A stretch of DNA of 64,000 bases. Source: Cylindrodendrum hubeiense (taxonomy: Eukaryota > Ascomycota > Sordariomycetes > Hypocreales > Nectriaceae). Every line of letters starts with the position of its first letter. The stretch's first letter is position 1. Under the pieces are notes generated by a model that was given only the letters and a program-made list of their open reading frames with translations, ran no database searches and had not been told where the DNA came from. This document shows positions 32,531 to 45,557 of this stretch, piece by piece. Made by a program: the position numbers and the translations under genes. Where the stretch lies: NCBI GenBank assembly GCA_014621425.1, contig JAANBB010000104.1:42023-106022 (forward strand), in the 5' to 3' direction.

Positions 32531-33991
32531 ATGAGCGCCTGGATGAACGACGCCGTCCCCAACCACAATGGCAACGGCTTTCCACACATGAACGACCCCA
32601 ACTCTGCCGGTGCCATGATGGATCCTTCCGCTTTCATGGCCAACCCGGCTCAATTCAATCCTGCCCAGTTCCCCAACCAGCAGCAGATGGCCGCCGGCAT
32701 GCCTAATGGGCCCGGCCCCATGCGCAATGCCTCGCCCTCCTTCCAGAACCCCGTCTATCAAACAAACTCGGTGATTCCATCAAAACGTCCTCGTCCACGC
32801 GAAGAAAGTCTGGCCGGCTCGCCGAGACAGAATCCCGGAATGGTGCCGACGTCGCGTTCCGAAACGCCACAACAACAAACCTTTCCTGGCTTCCAGCCCG
32901 GCGCGGTCCCTCAGCAGAACCCGGGCCAGTTCTCCCATCTCCAACCGAATGGCTCCGCCAACGCGAGTCCTTCCCCCATCATGGGCAATCAAATGCGACC
33001 AGGCAGTGTCCCCCAGAGGGTCGCGACCGCGTCGCCTCATCCTTTCTCGCCGAGCGCGCAGCAGTTCGCTCCTCAAGCATCGCCAATTCCCTCCGAGCAC
33101 GGCACGCCCCAGCCGAATCCCTACATGCAAAACATGCCTCAGGGCTTCAACCCGAACTTCGCTCCATCGCCTTCGAATGCGCGCCCGTCGCCGAATCCGA
33201 ACGCGATGGCTGCCGGCCAGATGATGCCGCAGCAGATGGGTCAAATGCCGCAACACATGGGCCAGATGCAGAACAGCATGTATCCTCCCCAAATGCAGCA
33301 GCAGCAGCAGCAGCAACAACAACAACAGCAGCAGCAGCAGGCCCAACAACAGGCGCAGCAACAGCAACCGCAACAATCCCAGCAGCAGCCCCAGCAGCAG
33401 ACTCCGAATCAACAACAGCCGACACCTCAGCAACGCGCCCAAGGCATGACCGAGCAGCAGAAAATGGCCGCCTACCAGATGAGATTGCAGCAACAACTTC
33501 AAGGCAATGCGCAAATGCAGGCTCAGATGCAGGCGCAAAGCATGGGCCGAGGGATGATGCCTAAGCAGCAGATGCCCGGTATGCCCAATGGCCAGATGCC
33601 TCAAGGAGCCATGAGACCACAGCAGCGAGTGATGGCAAATGTGAATCCCGAGCAATTCATGAAGAATCTGTCAGCATTGATGAACGCTAAGGGCCTCCCA
33701 CTGGATCCTAACCCAATGGTGGGAGACCGTCCTGTGAGCCTGATGGTGCTCTTCCAGGCAGTTCAGAGCAAGGGAGGCTATAAGCCTGTAACTGCTGGTA
33801 ATGCCTGGCCTCATATCGCTCAAATTATTGGACTGCCACCACAAATCCCCACTGTATCCCAAACGCTGAAGCAGATTTATGAGCGCAACCTATACAAGTT
33901 CGAGGAGGTATGGTTGGCTCAGCAAAAGCAAAGGATGATGCAGCAGCAACAACAGCAGCAACAACAGCATCAGCAACAACAGCAGCAGCAG

Positions 33992-34032
<41 letters not shown>

Positions 34033-34417
34033 GCAGCAGCAACAGCAGCAGCAACAACAACAACATCAGCAACAGCAACAACAACATCAGCAGCAGCAGC
34101 AGCCCATATCCGTCCCTGATACTCAAGCCTATTCCCAACAACTCCCTGCCCACCTTTACATGACCCCCGACAACCCCAACGCCAGTAACACCAATGCCCT
34201 TGGCATGCTTATCGAAGCCTTTGGCTCTTCCCCACAAAGTGCCACCGCGGCATCTGTTCAAGGCTACTCTCTCCCTAACGTCAACCCTATTGTCGTCTCT
34301 GGAGCCCCCGCCGGCATCTATCCCTCTGCCGACGGCTTCGAGAATGAGTTGCAATACTATATCAACGGTCCACAAGATTGGATGCCGCCTAACGGTGTCT
34401 TTGATGGATACAGTTAG
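32531..34417 (+). CDS. ARID-domain, polyQ protein (SWI1-like SWI/SNF subunit)
   Basis: A single frame encodes 628 residues beginning MSAWMNDAVPNHNGNG. The first 360 residues are Pro/Gln/Met/Asn-rich and disordered. An ARID/BRIGHT DNA-binding domain spans about residues 370-465 and has the family core VQSKGGYKPVTAGNAWPHIA, GLPPQIP and LKQIYERNLYKFEE. A second, longer glutamine run (about 470-525) and a short Ser/Asn/Pro-rich tail follow. ARID plus Q-rich flanks is the layout of fungal Swi1, the SWI/SNF remodelling subunit. The protein is short compared with yeast Swi1 (over 1300 residues) and lacks an obvious C-terminal armadillo-like region, so it could instead be another ARID protein. It is convergent with KAP95. 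Confidence 0.78.
33296..33345 (+). repeat. First CAG/CAA (polyQ) tract
   Basis: CAG and CAA codons are interspersed and encode about 16 Gln, followed by Gln/Ala-rich sequence in the ARID gene. Confidence 0.9.
33941..34105 (+). repeat. Second CAG/CAA (polyQ) tract
   Basis: About 50 Gln codons with four interspersed His lie directly after the ARID domain. CAG and CAA are mixed, which limits slippage. Confidence 0.95.
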
Positions 34418-35716
34418 CAATCACTCCCACGCCATCACCTGACACAAGCTCATGTATCCGTATTCACGTTCATGTTTCATGTCCTTTCCATTCTACACCC
34501 TTTTATCACTACCTTGTCACGAGTGATGGCGCTGTCCTTTCGTTGATATTCCCTTTCTTCCTCCTATTCCATCTTCTACTTCACTTTTTGCTCTTTTTCG
34601 GGTTCTACGGAACAATTTGCATGGCGAGGTTGGCGGCAAAAAAACAAATGGCGGTTGGTGGGCGAGGCTTCTTGCAGCCTCGGAGCACTCGCATGAGCAT
34701 GCGTTGCTAGATGAAAATCCTTTCTCTTTGTACAGATACGATACCTAAATGTGGACGACAATCAGGCATCAGGCTTGGGGGAGATACCATGGATAGAGGA
34801 TGATTGCTTCGGAAATGTGTAGTTACGAACCGCCCTCAGAAACACGTGAAGCTAGATCAGTCTATCAACATCATGTTCACCATGTCACAATAGATGGAAC
34901 GGCACACAACCAAAATTCGTAGGGGTCAACTGGTTCTTGCGCCACTGACTACCGCTGACTGTCGCAACCCGAACGAGATCACTTGATCCTCTAGTTCGAC
35001 TCGCCTGATTCGATTTCTCTTGGTTCTCGTCTGCCATTTCTCTCATCCACTCTGGTTCTCTAAATAAATCTCCTACACGCTCCTGGATATGGTATTCCTC
35101 TCGGTTCCTCTCGAGCTTCTCTCTCGTCTGTACCGCCGAATTCCTCACACGCAAGGCATGTCCGAACACGCCGTCACCGGGCCTTCCCAATCACTTGAAA
35201 GGGAATCCAAGAACGACTCCTAATGGGGCGCAAGGCGAGACTAAAAAGCAAACAGACAAAAACGAACCGACCGCCTTGACTCCCCGAGCCTCTACATGAA
35301 TTTTGAATCGCCGCCACTGTTCATCCACGCGGGGCATACATGACTTATCTATTCCTTCGTTGCATCTGACAAATAGTAGAAAAGGGGTGGTGCTGTGACG
35401 TGTAGTGTAGTGTAGTGGTGGGAATTGGGAAGGGGGAAGGGAATACATATGGTGGGGCAATGCTGATGAATGATGATGTGAAGGGTCGTGAGGGGGTATT
35501 TCAATTACTGTAGTGTCGTATGGGGATCTATATACATGGAAGCGTCATGGGGATCGTGTTATGTTGTGGCAGGGGATGGGGAGGGGATGGAAACATTTGG
35601 CCGGGGTGTGCCAGACCTGACACTTCAAATCAGTGGTCTGGGTCCCCGGCATTGTTCATGACTCATTGGTCATGTAGCGCTATTGTGCCGTGGGCTTCAC
35701 GCCGCGACGACTACGC
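34418..35716. other. 3' flanks of convergent ARID and KAP95 genes
   Basis: The interval is AT-richer, with T-rich stretches at 34550-34600. Only small frames occur. It is the likely site of both polyadenylation regions. Confidence 0.5.
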
Positions 35717-38715
35717 TCAGTTCTGGGCCATGACGGTCTGGCTACCGCCAAGCTGGCGCTTAACCTGCTCGCGAGCCCACCGGGCAGTCTCGACAGTTCG
35801 AGGCTGGAACTCCCGGTTGGTCTTGGTCTCCTTGATCATGGTGGTGAGCCAGTCCTGACGGAAAGCGTCAACAAGCTCGCCATTGGGGTAGGCATCAGCA
35901 AGATCACTAGGCAGCATGTTAGCATTGTCGATAGTATAGGTGAAAAGTGTAATTACCCGATAACACCCATGGAAGCGCGCATGAGGGACTCGCTGCGATT
36001 CTGGTCGGCAGCAATGAGGCCAAGAAGCTGGAAAACAGCGGGCACGTATTGCTGGAGAGCTTGGGCTACAAAGTATTAGCATAAAGTAGTTATGTTGCGA
36101 GTCGATCAGCTTACTCTTCTGGCTAGCCTTCATGGCACCAATAATGCCACCCCAGGCATCCATGATACCCTCTCGCAGAGAGACAACGTAGTCGTACATC
36201 TCGTAGGGGCCCTCAGGGGTAGCAGTGACGGTGGAAGCCTGCTCCAGGACCTGAGCCACAACGGACAGGTAGGTCTCAAAGTGACCACCGATGGCACCAG
36301 CAATGTCACCAAAGCACTGCAGGATAGCAGGCTTGAACTGGTTGGCGAGTGTAGTGCTCTATTAACAGGTTAGATAGACTCTCGAAACAGAGTTGGAAAC
36401 ACATACCCTTAGGTTGTTCAAGAGGTAGTTCATGAAGTTGTCGCAGTAAGGCTGGCTTCGCTCGCCCAGAGACCTAGTGATGTCGCTGACCAGGCCAATA
36501 GCCATGGAGCAAAGACTGGGCTCCTCCTGGTTGCCGAGGGCGTTGTACAGGAAGGGCGCAAACGCGTCCATGTACTTGACGAAGTCCTCCTCCATCGAGG
36601 TGGACAGGCTGCTGATGGTAGCAAAAACAGCATCAGGAACGCTAGACTTGCCACCGACACTGCTGAGAATCTGGAGAAGAATCTGCATGATGCGGTCTCC
36701 CTGGGGAATGATCTCCTTGTCCAGGCGAGAGATGATGGCTTGGAGAACGGTGCAGAGGCTGTTCTGCATCTCCTCGAGGGTGATCTTGTCCTCAACACTG
36801 ACAACCTGGCTCTGCATGGGCACGGTCTCCTCCAGACGCTTGATGATGACATCCGAGAGCGAGGCAATGGGCGGCAGGCTCTCCGAAGCCGCGTTCTGGA
36901 CGAAAACGTTGAGCACCTCGTAGGAGGCAGTTCGCACAGAAGTGTCAGCATCAGTACGGGCAGTGACATCGAGCAGGGAGGTGACGGCCTGGTTGAAGTG
37001 GGGGGTGATGGAGTTGGTGGCAACACCGAAATCACCAGCGAAACGCTCAGCCAGGTTCATCAGAGCCCAGCAGCAAGAGGGAGCCATCTTGGCGTTGCTG
37101 AGGAGACCCTTGAAAAGGGACTCAATGAGAGTGGGGAGATGAGTCTCGGGGTCGATAGCCTCGGAGCAGGCCTCAGTGATGCGGCCCAGGGCATAGGCGG
37201 TCGAATCGCGGACGTGCAGAGACTGGTCATCCATCATGGTGATGAGGATGGGAAGAGCTTGCTTGACAATAGGGTCAAGGACCTTCTCGTCAGGACCCTC
37301 CATGATGGCGCCGAAGGCAGACACGGCGGCATCTCGGTTGTGCCAGTCATCAGAGCGGAGGTTACCCTCGACGAACTGAAGGACAGGGGTGATGATGGTA
37401 GCACCAACGGCCTGGGCGTACAACTGCAGGCACTGGTATGAGGCACGGGAGAGGTTGTACTCGTCATCAGTGGCATCCTCGTCCTGCTTGGTCAGGAGCA
37501 ACAACAGCACGGGCACCACCTCATTGGCGGCAACGCGTGCGAAGTTGTAGAAGGGGCGCATCTGATCCGAGCTCTCAACCTGAGCGTTGTCGTCCTCGAT
37601 GGAGATCTCCTCCTCGCAAACGGTGCTCCAGAACTCGACAGCCAGCTTGGCAACATCCTCGTCCGAGGACTTCATGCCAAGAATGGTGAGGCCGAACAGG
37701 GCCTTCTCCATGTAGAAGCGCATGTTCTCGTAGTAGAGAGCCATGATTCGGTTGAGGCAGCCAAAGGCACCCTGCTGTATCCGGGAGTCATCGGCCTGGG
37801 TAGCCTCGCAGACAACCTGCATGATGTAGTTGCGCTCGCCCTCATGCTTGAAGTTGTTTCCGACAAACTCGAGCGAGTCGCCGAGGGCGGTGATGGCAGC
37901 GAGGCGAACCTCGAGGTTGGTCTCCTCCTTTCGAGCACCCTGAACGACAGCGGTCAGGATAGCATTCGAGTGAGCCACGAGAGCTAGGCGCAGCTCTGAG
38001 TCTTGGCTCTCGCAGATGTAACCGATAGCGGTCAAAGAAGTCTGCTTCTGGTGGTCGGCACCCTCGCTGACATTCTTGACGAGGAAGGGCAAGAGGTCGG
38101 ACCACTGGTTACGAGGAAGCTCGATGACGGCGATGGAGGAAATGACCTGGGCAGCGGCAGTACCGGCCTGGATGTTGGTGGAGCCGAGGGTCTGCAGGGT
38201 AAGCTGCTTAACCTGGGTCTTGGTCTCGTCGTCTGTTTGTTGCAACCATTTTGACTGCAGCTCTAGCAGACGAGCAGAGTCTCGGGCTGTGAAGGCGTTC
38301 TTGAGGGCAATACCGGCAGCGGCTCGGATGGAGCCATCGGCAGAGTCGTTTGCAAGTTCTTGGACGAGGGTTACGAGGTATAGGGGCTAGACGAGGGCCA
38401 AGGTTAGCCAAGTTCACGCTGAGGTCAGGGGCGGTGGGCGAAGGGGGGGGCTAGGGGTGGCCTACAAAGTTGCTCTCGGCGGCTTGGGTGAGTTGCTGTT
38501 CGGCGGCGTTTCGCAGGTTCGCGTCTGGAAATGGCAGTCAGCAAGATGGTTTCTCCTGTTCGTAGGCGGAGGGGAGATAGAGTGAGGGGGGGTTCAGAAT
38601 CGCCAATGGGCGGGAGCGAGGGAGGAGGGGGAAGAGTTTTGGGTGGACGCTTGGGGGGAGACTCACCGGGAGACAGCGAATTCGCGAGCACCTGGTTTAT
38701 CTCTGAGCTCGACAT
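35717..38715 (-). CDS. kap95: Importin subunit beta-1 (karyopherin Kap95)
   Basis: Six exons join in frame: 38667-38715, 38466-38524, 36407-38386, 36115-36358, 35957-36065 and 35717-35906 (876 residues; introns 142, 79, 48, 49, 50 bp). Yeast Kap95 has 861. The start MSSSEINQVLANSLSP and DANLRNAAEQQL are the conserved first HEAT repeat. The body is HEAT repeats throughout, for example WSDLLPFLVKNVSEG, VRDSTAYALGRITEACSE and the acidic loop DDNAQVESSDQMRPF. The protein carries importin-alpha/cargo into the nucleus and is released by Ran-GTP. The three small introns crowd the 3' end, while 1980 bp lie in one exon. Confidence 0.97.
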
Positions 38716-41289
38716 GGTGGCAGTATTAGAAGGGAGTCGTCATGCGGCTTCAGCAAAAAGAAGTCGGAGGCGAGCGAGTCGACAAAGAAGGTCGAGGAAA
38801 GGCGCACGTGTCGACAAGTAAAACTGGTTCGGCGGAGACGCGGGGGTTTTTTCCAACGACGGCGGCCTGGGGCCAGGAGAGGGAAGGACCGTGGGAGTAG
38901 TGGAGGGAGGGGGCGGCGGCGGGAGCGCGGGTGGTATAAAGAGGGCCAAAACGAGAGAGGAGAAAAAGGGATCTCGCGATGCCAAAAATGCCGGAAATTC
39001 CGTGACGCCTGGGAGTCTTTGAGGCCCGATCGCAAACGGCAAAGGAGCTGGGGAGACAAGGAAGGGTCGGTTGCACACGAGGCACAAGGAAGAAAGGCGG
39101 CGGTTTGGAAGGGAAGATGGATGAAGAGTTGGTTGTGTGGGAGGAGGAGCTTTTGGGGTTGGAGAGGCCCGCCAGTAGTCAACACCGCCGCCCCGACCGC
39201 CTACGCTGCCCGCTGCCCGCTACTGCTACCGCCTAATTTTACCCACTGTCCTTCTCTCCATGCCCGCCCGCCAGGTCGCCGGCCGCCACTTTTTTTCCTG
39301 CCCTGGCCGGCTTGCACTGTGCCGCACCGTGCTGGGTGCTGAGCGCCAGCCTGAAGCTGCTCCTGATGGTCAAACACACTTCCCCCGGTTTCTTGTTTAG
39401 GGCGCAGAGTTCCCGGTGCTTGCGTGAATCACTATCCCCGTACGCAGGCACTGGGAAGCAAAGTCAATTCGCCATCTCTGGGTACCTAGGTAATGTGACG
39501 GTGTCTCAGGGAAACACTCACGTCGACCGCCATTCTGGCAGGCAACGAGGCGAACGCACAATCGCCCATGCACCATTCATCCAGCGGCTCGCTCTCCACA
39601 ACGCATCAGGTGTGCTGCGCAGCGCCGTGCAGCGCAGCACACTGCATTACAGCCTCACACATCCCCTCCGAAGAGTGACCCCCCCTCACTGCCGTTTGCA
39701 CTCAAGACTTCCACCAACGGCCAGGCGTCCTGCTCCCCTGGTCCGCACGCGGAACGATGGTTTTTCCCGCTTCCTAAGTTCCTCTTTCCCCACATCCGGA
39801 CAGCGTCAAATCAAAAGCCGGCCAAAGCTCCCGGCGGAACCTCGCTTAACGCCATAGCGAGATAACTGCCCCTCTCTTCCCCCTGCTGAAAGGCAAATCC
39901 CCCAGGCCCAGGCGTCATCACGTCGTGCGCGTACTGTACAGTGGCCTGCATAAACCGCCAGGCCGTGAATTTGGGTCGCCCACCGCAATTCCCAGTGCAT
40001 TGCGTACACAGTGCGAGGCCCGTCAAGCCCTGTCGAGGCCCGTTGAGCCCCGCGGTGCCATGGTCGTCCATCCCATTCCACTTCAGCGCCCGTCCCTGCT
40101 GGCTCCCGTCGGCGGGCGCACGCTCTTCACCCAGCCCAGAGCGCAGAGGCACATGGAACAGGAATGCGACAACAGGGTTTCCCCCTCCGACAATCTATCC
40201 GAAGCGAAGCCTTTCCTTAACCATGATCCGGCCGATATACTCACTTTGGGAATGCCTTCTCAACTTGTCTATCAAACAACTGCCCACTGTCTTTCGCTTC
40301 CACCTGGCCTTTGTCCGCTGCATGCCCCTCTTTGACTCACAGCGGCCATCCACCGCCAGGCCCTCTAACCCATCTCAATGTTTTGTATTGGGCTGTTTAC
40401 TTTCTGAGGAGTCGCCCCCACCCTTCCCTGGCAACCACCGCTTTATTACCCGCCAACCTTTCCGTGCTGGGCCACTGCTCATATAACTCATTAAAAAGAC
40501 GCCCACGATCCCCGCGACGCCGCCTGTGGCATTAAGCTGCGGGTGGAGGGAGGGACCGGTTTTGACGAGTAACAGGTGGCGTCCCGAGTCTCTGTCTCTT
40601 TTGTTCTCGACACGTTGCGTCTTGCATCAAGAGGGTCAACATGTTCTTTGTTGTTCTTTGTTGTTCTCGGAGCTTCATTCATTGTTCGAATCAACTACAG
40701 GATTCGTCTCGAACCTCGTGCCTAACATGATGATGCTGAATCTCCGACCAAGCCAGCTGCAAGCTACGTAATTTTTCCTGTCCCCTGCAATGCACAACTC
40801 CCAAGGCCACGGCCAACGAGTGACCCGCCGGCATGCCTGTTTTCCATGTTTTCCATGAGCCACGTATCCTAGAAAACAGAAAATCCGATTCTGCAATCCC
40901 CACATGTTCGCCATGTGAAGGAGCGACTTTTTTTTGTCCTAATCCTTAGTTGACGCCCTTGGTTCCCTGTCCACCTGTAAATGGCCCCTCATTGTTACCC
41001 TATACATTGGCGTTTCACATGCCATTCGCCTTTACTTCCGAGATGCTTACTACAATTGACGGCGCATTTTTACTGCATTGATTCCGTTTAGCGTCAGGAT
41101 CTCTTGCACGATTTCTATCGACAGCTTAGGGTTGAAAGGGCTGTCGGGCGGCTGGTAGCAAACTATGATTTGGTGCCTAACATGCGTCAAATGGCAAAGG
41201 CAAGTAATATGTGGGTTAGTTGCAACGCTCAAGAGAGCGACTAAAGAGTTATAGACCGCATCTTGGTGGATACCTAGACTCGCTGCTTG
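38716..41289. other. Intergenic, GC-rich then mixed
   Basis: The KAP95 promoter side begins with a TATAAA-like element at about 38935. No gene is recognised in the rest. It includes C-rich tracts and short frames only. Confidence 0.45.
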
Positions 41290-42598
41290 TCATCGTTCGT
41301 CGCGCAGGTTCTTGGTATTTTGAGTCTTGACTGGGGCAGCGGGAGCTGGTGACGTAGCATGCTCGGGGGTCGTGCTGTAGTCAACGAGTGTGAAGCGAGG
41401 GTGCTCCTTGGTAGTATGTCTACCCAAAGAGATCGGTCATCTCATCTGACAAGAGCTCTCGACCAAGCTCGCCGACCTTGTTCTGAACAATACTCGAGAA
41501 AACAGCCTGGAGGCCGCGGGATAGATTCAGAGAGAGCTTGCAGAGAATGATTCAGGCAGCACCACCCTTAGCGCTGTGGGAGTTGACGCAGATGACGGCC
41601 TCATAAGTATGATTGGTATTCGCGGGATCCAGTGGAAGATACGGAATATCCCACTGGTCCTCGTACTTGAGGTGATCGCTGTTCCGGATCTGGAAGTCCT
41701 TCATGATGGCGTCCTGGTGGGAGCCGCTGAAGCCACGCACCACTAGAGAGTCGCTGTAGGGGCGCGACCGTGGACGGAGATCTTGGTGGACACCTCGACA
41801 GTGTCGATGGCGCGCTCCAAGTCAGATAAGTCAATCTTGAGATGGATGCCCTGGGTGTACGGGTTGAGTCCTGGGGTCACTGGGTCGACGGTGCCAGTAT
41901 GCTCTCCGTTTCCGAACGGGCAGCCCTCGACCCGGTTGGCACCAGCTATCTGGGCCAGCTCAGCAGGGGCGACGGCGCAGCCTCGGTCTTCATGGGTAAA
42001 AAATTACTCGTAGGAAGCAGTCACAGGTAGCGAGGTAGATGTGGATAGTTGCCTCCTTGGCACACTTCATGGACTCGACGGTGCGCTTGATGAGGTCCTC
42101 GTGCCAAGGCGCGAGGACCTACAACTAAACATCGTCAGGAACAACACCGGGTGTCTCAATCAGGCGGGAGGTAAAGTCGAAGACGGTCTGGCAGGCCAAG
42201 GAGAAGGAAACCTTGATCTCTTTGTAGCCCATATCGATAATCATCTCGAAGTATCGCCATTTCTCGTCACCATTCTGAGACACCAATGTGAGCAAATTGG
42301 CGGGCAATTGGAGAAGTAGGCGCCATGCTATGGCATCAACTAAATTCTGGGTTTCGTCGCGCAGATCGGATGACAGCTAACGCGGAGGCTTGTTGATAGT
42401 CTTCGAGGGCCATTGTCGGTCCGGGAGGTTCGCAGTCGGGAAGGGCTTGTACTTGGTCGACGGATCTTTGAGCCTGGCAGGGGAGGACGTTGTGTTAGTC
42501 AATGTGAGATCCCACGATGGAAGGAGGGGAGCCAGGCCACGACCCAGGGCCACAGTCGCAAATTGAGACAGCAGACGCTCGTCTACTCACATCGCCAT
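41290..42598 (-). pseudogene. leu4: Decayed 2-isopropylmalate synthase (LEU4) pseudogene
   Basis: On the minus strand the wording of fungal LEU4 is plain. ATGGCGAT at 42591-42598 is spliced over an intact-looking 117-bp intron (42474-42590) to give [20 protein letters not shown], then [12 protein letters not shown]. Next come an in-frame TAG where Trp is expected, KWRYFEMIIDMGYKEIKVSF, LIETPGVVPDDV, and two more TAG codons where Trp and Gln are expected. After DDV the DLIKRT block and IHIYLAT continue. The central catalytic region is then missing. Sequence resumes with [29 protein letters not shown] and [10 protein letters not shown], then LSRGLQAVFSSIVQNKVGEL and TLVDYSTTPEHATSP in a shifted frame, and stops before the leucine-regulatory domain. 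The three nonsense changes fit CpA/TpG mutation. The functional gene is not in the window. Confidence 0.88.
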
Positions 42599-43874
42599 CT
42601 TGACTAAATGCGGGGCAGACACACGTCGTTGGGGTCTGGGGTGGGTTGAGGAGGGGGATGTTTATTGTTTTTGGCGAGGGGACAGAAACGAGTAGATTAG
42701 AAAATTTGCAATTGTCTGAAGATGGAAGTCGAGCCGTTAATCGACCTTGATATCGGATATGACTTGAGAAAGCAATCCCAGCAGATGATTCAACAGTCAC
42801 AGTTGAGAAACCTGAGCCACACAATGGTCGTTCACAAACCGAGCGTCCCCAAGGTTGCAAAAGTACCAAAGCCACCACTGGCCGCTTTCATAGGCAGCCC
42901 CCCCGTCTGTCTCGGGCCTGCGCCGGACCGGCACTTCACGAAACTTGCTGGTCGTGTTAGGTGCAGGGTGGGAGACGAGCCCATCTCCATCGCGGATTGG
43001 CTTTCTAGGTGCCTCGTCAGCACGCATCATGAGCGCGCCCTACGCCCTCTAGCACCGTCAGATCTCTGTGCTCTATTCCCCAACTATGACCTCTCCCATA
43101 TACATGCAAACATCTAACCATATCCCTCCAACACCTTTATCCTTCCAGTGCCTACGAGACCCCCGCCAGCCTCGAGTGCCTACAGCATCGTCCAGCGCTG
43201 ACCTCCGTATCGTCAGTTGAACGTGCTGCGGGGTCGGCCGAGTGGGGCGCGCTATCTCTTTTCCGACAGGATTTCTTCGGCAGATGAGGTCACCGGTCGT
43301 CTCCACACGCCCAATCACTCGTCGTCTGCACCGCCTCACGTCCCCTCTCACTCACCAGTCTAGAGGTAGCCAATCTGCCCGTTGTACTGGCACAGGTTGC
43401 ACTGGTTGCACTGGTTGCACTTGTTCTGGTCTGTCATTCTTGTCTTTCTTGTCATTTCTTATCATTCTTGTCATAACTCGTGATTGATTGTCATCGTCCT
43501 TAGAACGACCTGGTCCAAAACATCTACCAAACATTCAAACCAATCCCATCCAATATCCTCCAATGTCATGTCGCCCCATATTGACCGATTCATTATTCAT
43601 ACTCCTTGCATCCTCTGTAACCCAAAGGACATTGATCCCTAACCCAAGTCGCCAAATTGGTCACCCGTCCACAACGCTCACCACGTCATCCTCATGCAAG
43701 CATCAAACATGCATGGTCCTGTAGTCCAAGGGCCTCCAACAAGGTATTCGTAATCTGACAAGGGCCGTTGTCCTCTCTCTAACTCGTAACGTATCATGGT
43801 ATGGTGTTCCTGCCCGGCAACGCCAAAACATATCAAGCAACGGAAACCGAGGAAAGCGCGCTTCTGCAATCCAT
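42599..43874. other. Intergenic
   Basis: This is the 5' flank of the LEU4 relic and the 3' flank of the DUF8035 gene. A small triple repeat is at 43395. No supported gene is seen. Confidence 0.45.
43395..43421. repeat. 9-bp tandem repeat, three units
   Basis: GGTTGCACT is repeated three times exactly. It is followed by TCTTGTCATT-like near-repeats. Confidence 0.85.
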
Positions 43875-45557
43875 TTATCGGATGTAACCACGAGGCGGCG
43901 GGCGACCTTCGTACACCAGATCGCGTTCTATAACCTCGTCCCACCGGGATCCCGGATGACGGTCGCGGTCACGGTGGCGGGTGCGTTCCCAATCTTCCTG
44001 GTATTCTCGCTCCCATTCGAGCTCGCGGGTGCGGTGCTTTCGGGCGCGGCGGATCTCGTCCGAGATGTCAACCAGGTGAAGAACGTCATCCTATGCAACT
44101 GTTAGAACTCGCTTACACTGTCGAAAGCATTGAGAGGGTGGACTTACGTATCGCAGGTAGTCCATGATGTAGAAGAACTGGTTCGTCTCCTCATAATCGT
44201 ATCCCAGCTCCTCAATCGCCTCCCGTACGACGAGATCCTTGGTGATCTCAGTCCACATATCCTTGGGAGGCGGGGCCGGTCGAGAAACTCGTCGATCCGT
44301 AACCTTCTCGATATCAATTTCCCTCTCGCGGTCATAGACCGACACGTTCACGCGGTCACGGCTTGGTGGAGGAGAAGGGTCCCTCGGTGCTGGGGTACCG
44401 TCTCTCTCGGGGATGAACTGGGTCCTTCGAACACCACTGTACTTAGTCCATGTGGTGTCGGTACCTCCACCGCCAACGCCATCCATACGGATGCGCTCGG
44501 TGCCGGGGGGAACATCCACGATGGCCCAATCCTTGGTGGCGCCTCCCCAGGCTTCACCCATGCGGCCACGCGAATCGACCTTGGATGTGAGATAGTCTCC
44601 TTCTTCGTCAACGGCGTTGGGCGTGGGAGCCGCTGAGTGTGCGCGGCGTCGAGTGGGTTGGTCGTCCCACTTGACGCGCTCAGTGTCTCGTCGGATCACC
44701 AGGTCGTCATCATGGTAGTGGGAGCGTCGCTCGCGGCTCTTGGATCGAGTGCGAGTTGTGCGCTGGATATCCACCTCGGTCTTGTTCTTGGACAGGGAAA
44801 TATCAATATCTGTCTCACGCTCTCTCACCCGCGAAGGTGCGCGCGGTGGTGGAGGGGGGGTGGGAGGCCTAGCCCTGACCACTCCTGTTGACCGTTAGCT
44901 TCTGGTTCAAGTGTAGTCTTGAGAATTTTTCTTACCATGATCGATATCTCGCCAGTGTGTGATGACTTCTCTCTCGATGGTCGGGCCGCGGATAACCTGC
45001 GCCGGAGGAGGAGAAGGAGTAGGCTCGCGCCTCGGCGGAGGTGAAGGAGCCTTCTCGCGCTCCACAATGCGAGTGCGAATGCGCTCACGCTCAATGTCAT
45101 GTTCAACTGGAGAGGGCGATCGTCGGGGGCCAACGTATCTCACGACACGCGGGGAGGGGGACCGCTTTCGCGATGGCTCTCTAACACGCTCGCGCTCAAC
45201 CACTCTTGTGCGAGAACGCTCGTGCTCATGCTCATGATCATGGAGGCTTGGTGAGATGCTGCGGGGCCTCCGAACAATGCGCTCCTCTCGCACACGAACA
45301 GGGCTGGGGCTTCTGGGATGGTGGCGGTCGATGGTCTCAACCTGTCTTTGGCGAAGGACCATAGGGCCTGCTTCAGGGCGACGGCCCTCGCCCCGTAGGA
45401 AGGCTGGAGGAGCCCGCTCTTCTCTTGCGGGGGGGTCAATGGTGACAGTGCGACGACGGTAGTCGACCTCATCAGTGAGGTCGGGCGCAGAGCGACGAGG
45501 AGCCGGATAATAGTCCCGCTCCTCGAACTCGGTGGTTTTGACATCGCGTCGAGACAT
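43875..45557 (-). CDS. DUF8035-type Arg/Ser/Glu-rich protein
   Basis: Three exons, 44936-45557, 44148-44884 and 43875-44090, join in frame with 51- and 57-bp introns to give 524 residues. The N-terminal 330 residues are low-complexity, Arg/Glu/Pro/Ser-rich with RSPSP and REER repeats, as in RS-like nuclear proteins. The conserved C-terminal unit WTEITKDLVVREAIEELGYD, YEETNQFFYIMDYLRY, then DDVLHLVDISDEIRR spans the second intron and matches the fungal domain I know as DUF8035. The tail is Arg/Asp/His-rich and ends RPPPRGYIR. Function is unknown. The RS-like part suggests an RNA- or chromatin-associated nuclear protein, but that is inference. The splice join restores the conserved domain, which supports it. 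Confidence 0.85.

Noticed and set aside
32780..33655. 291-codon minus-strand Leu/His/Arg-rich frame
   Set aside because: It is the reverse complement of the Gln-rich ARID coding sequence; the Leu runs are reversed CAG/CAA codons.
36740..37441. 233-codon plus-strand frame inside the KAP95 region
   Set aside because: It is antisense to highly conserved HEAT-repeat coding sequence and has no protein-like features of its own.
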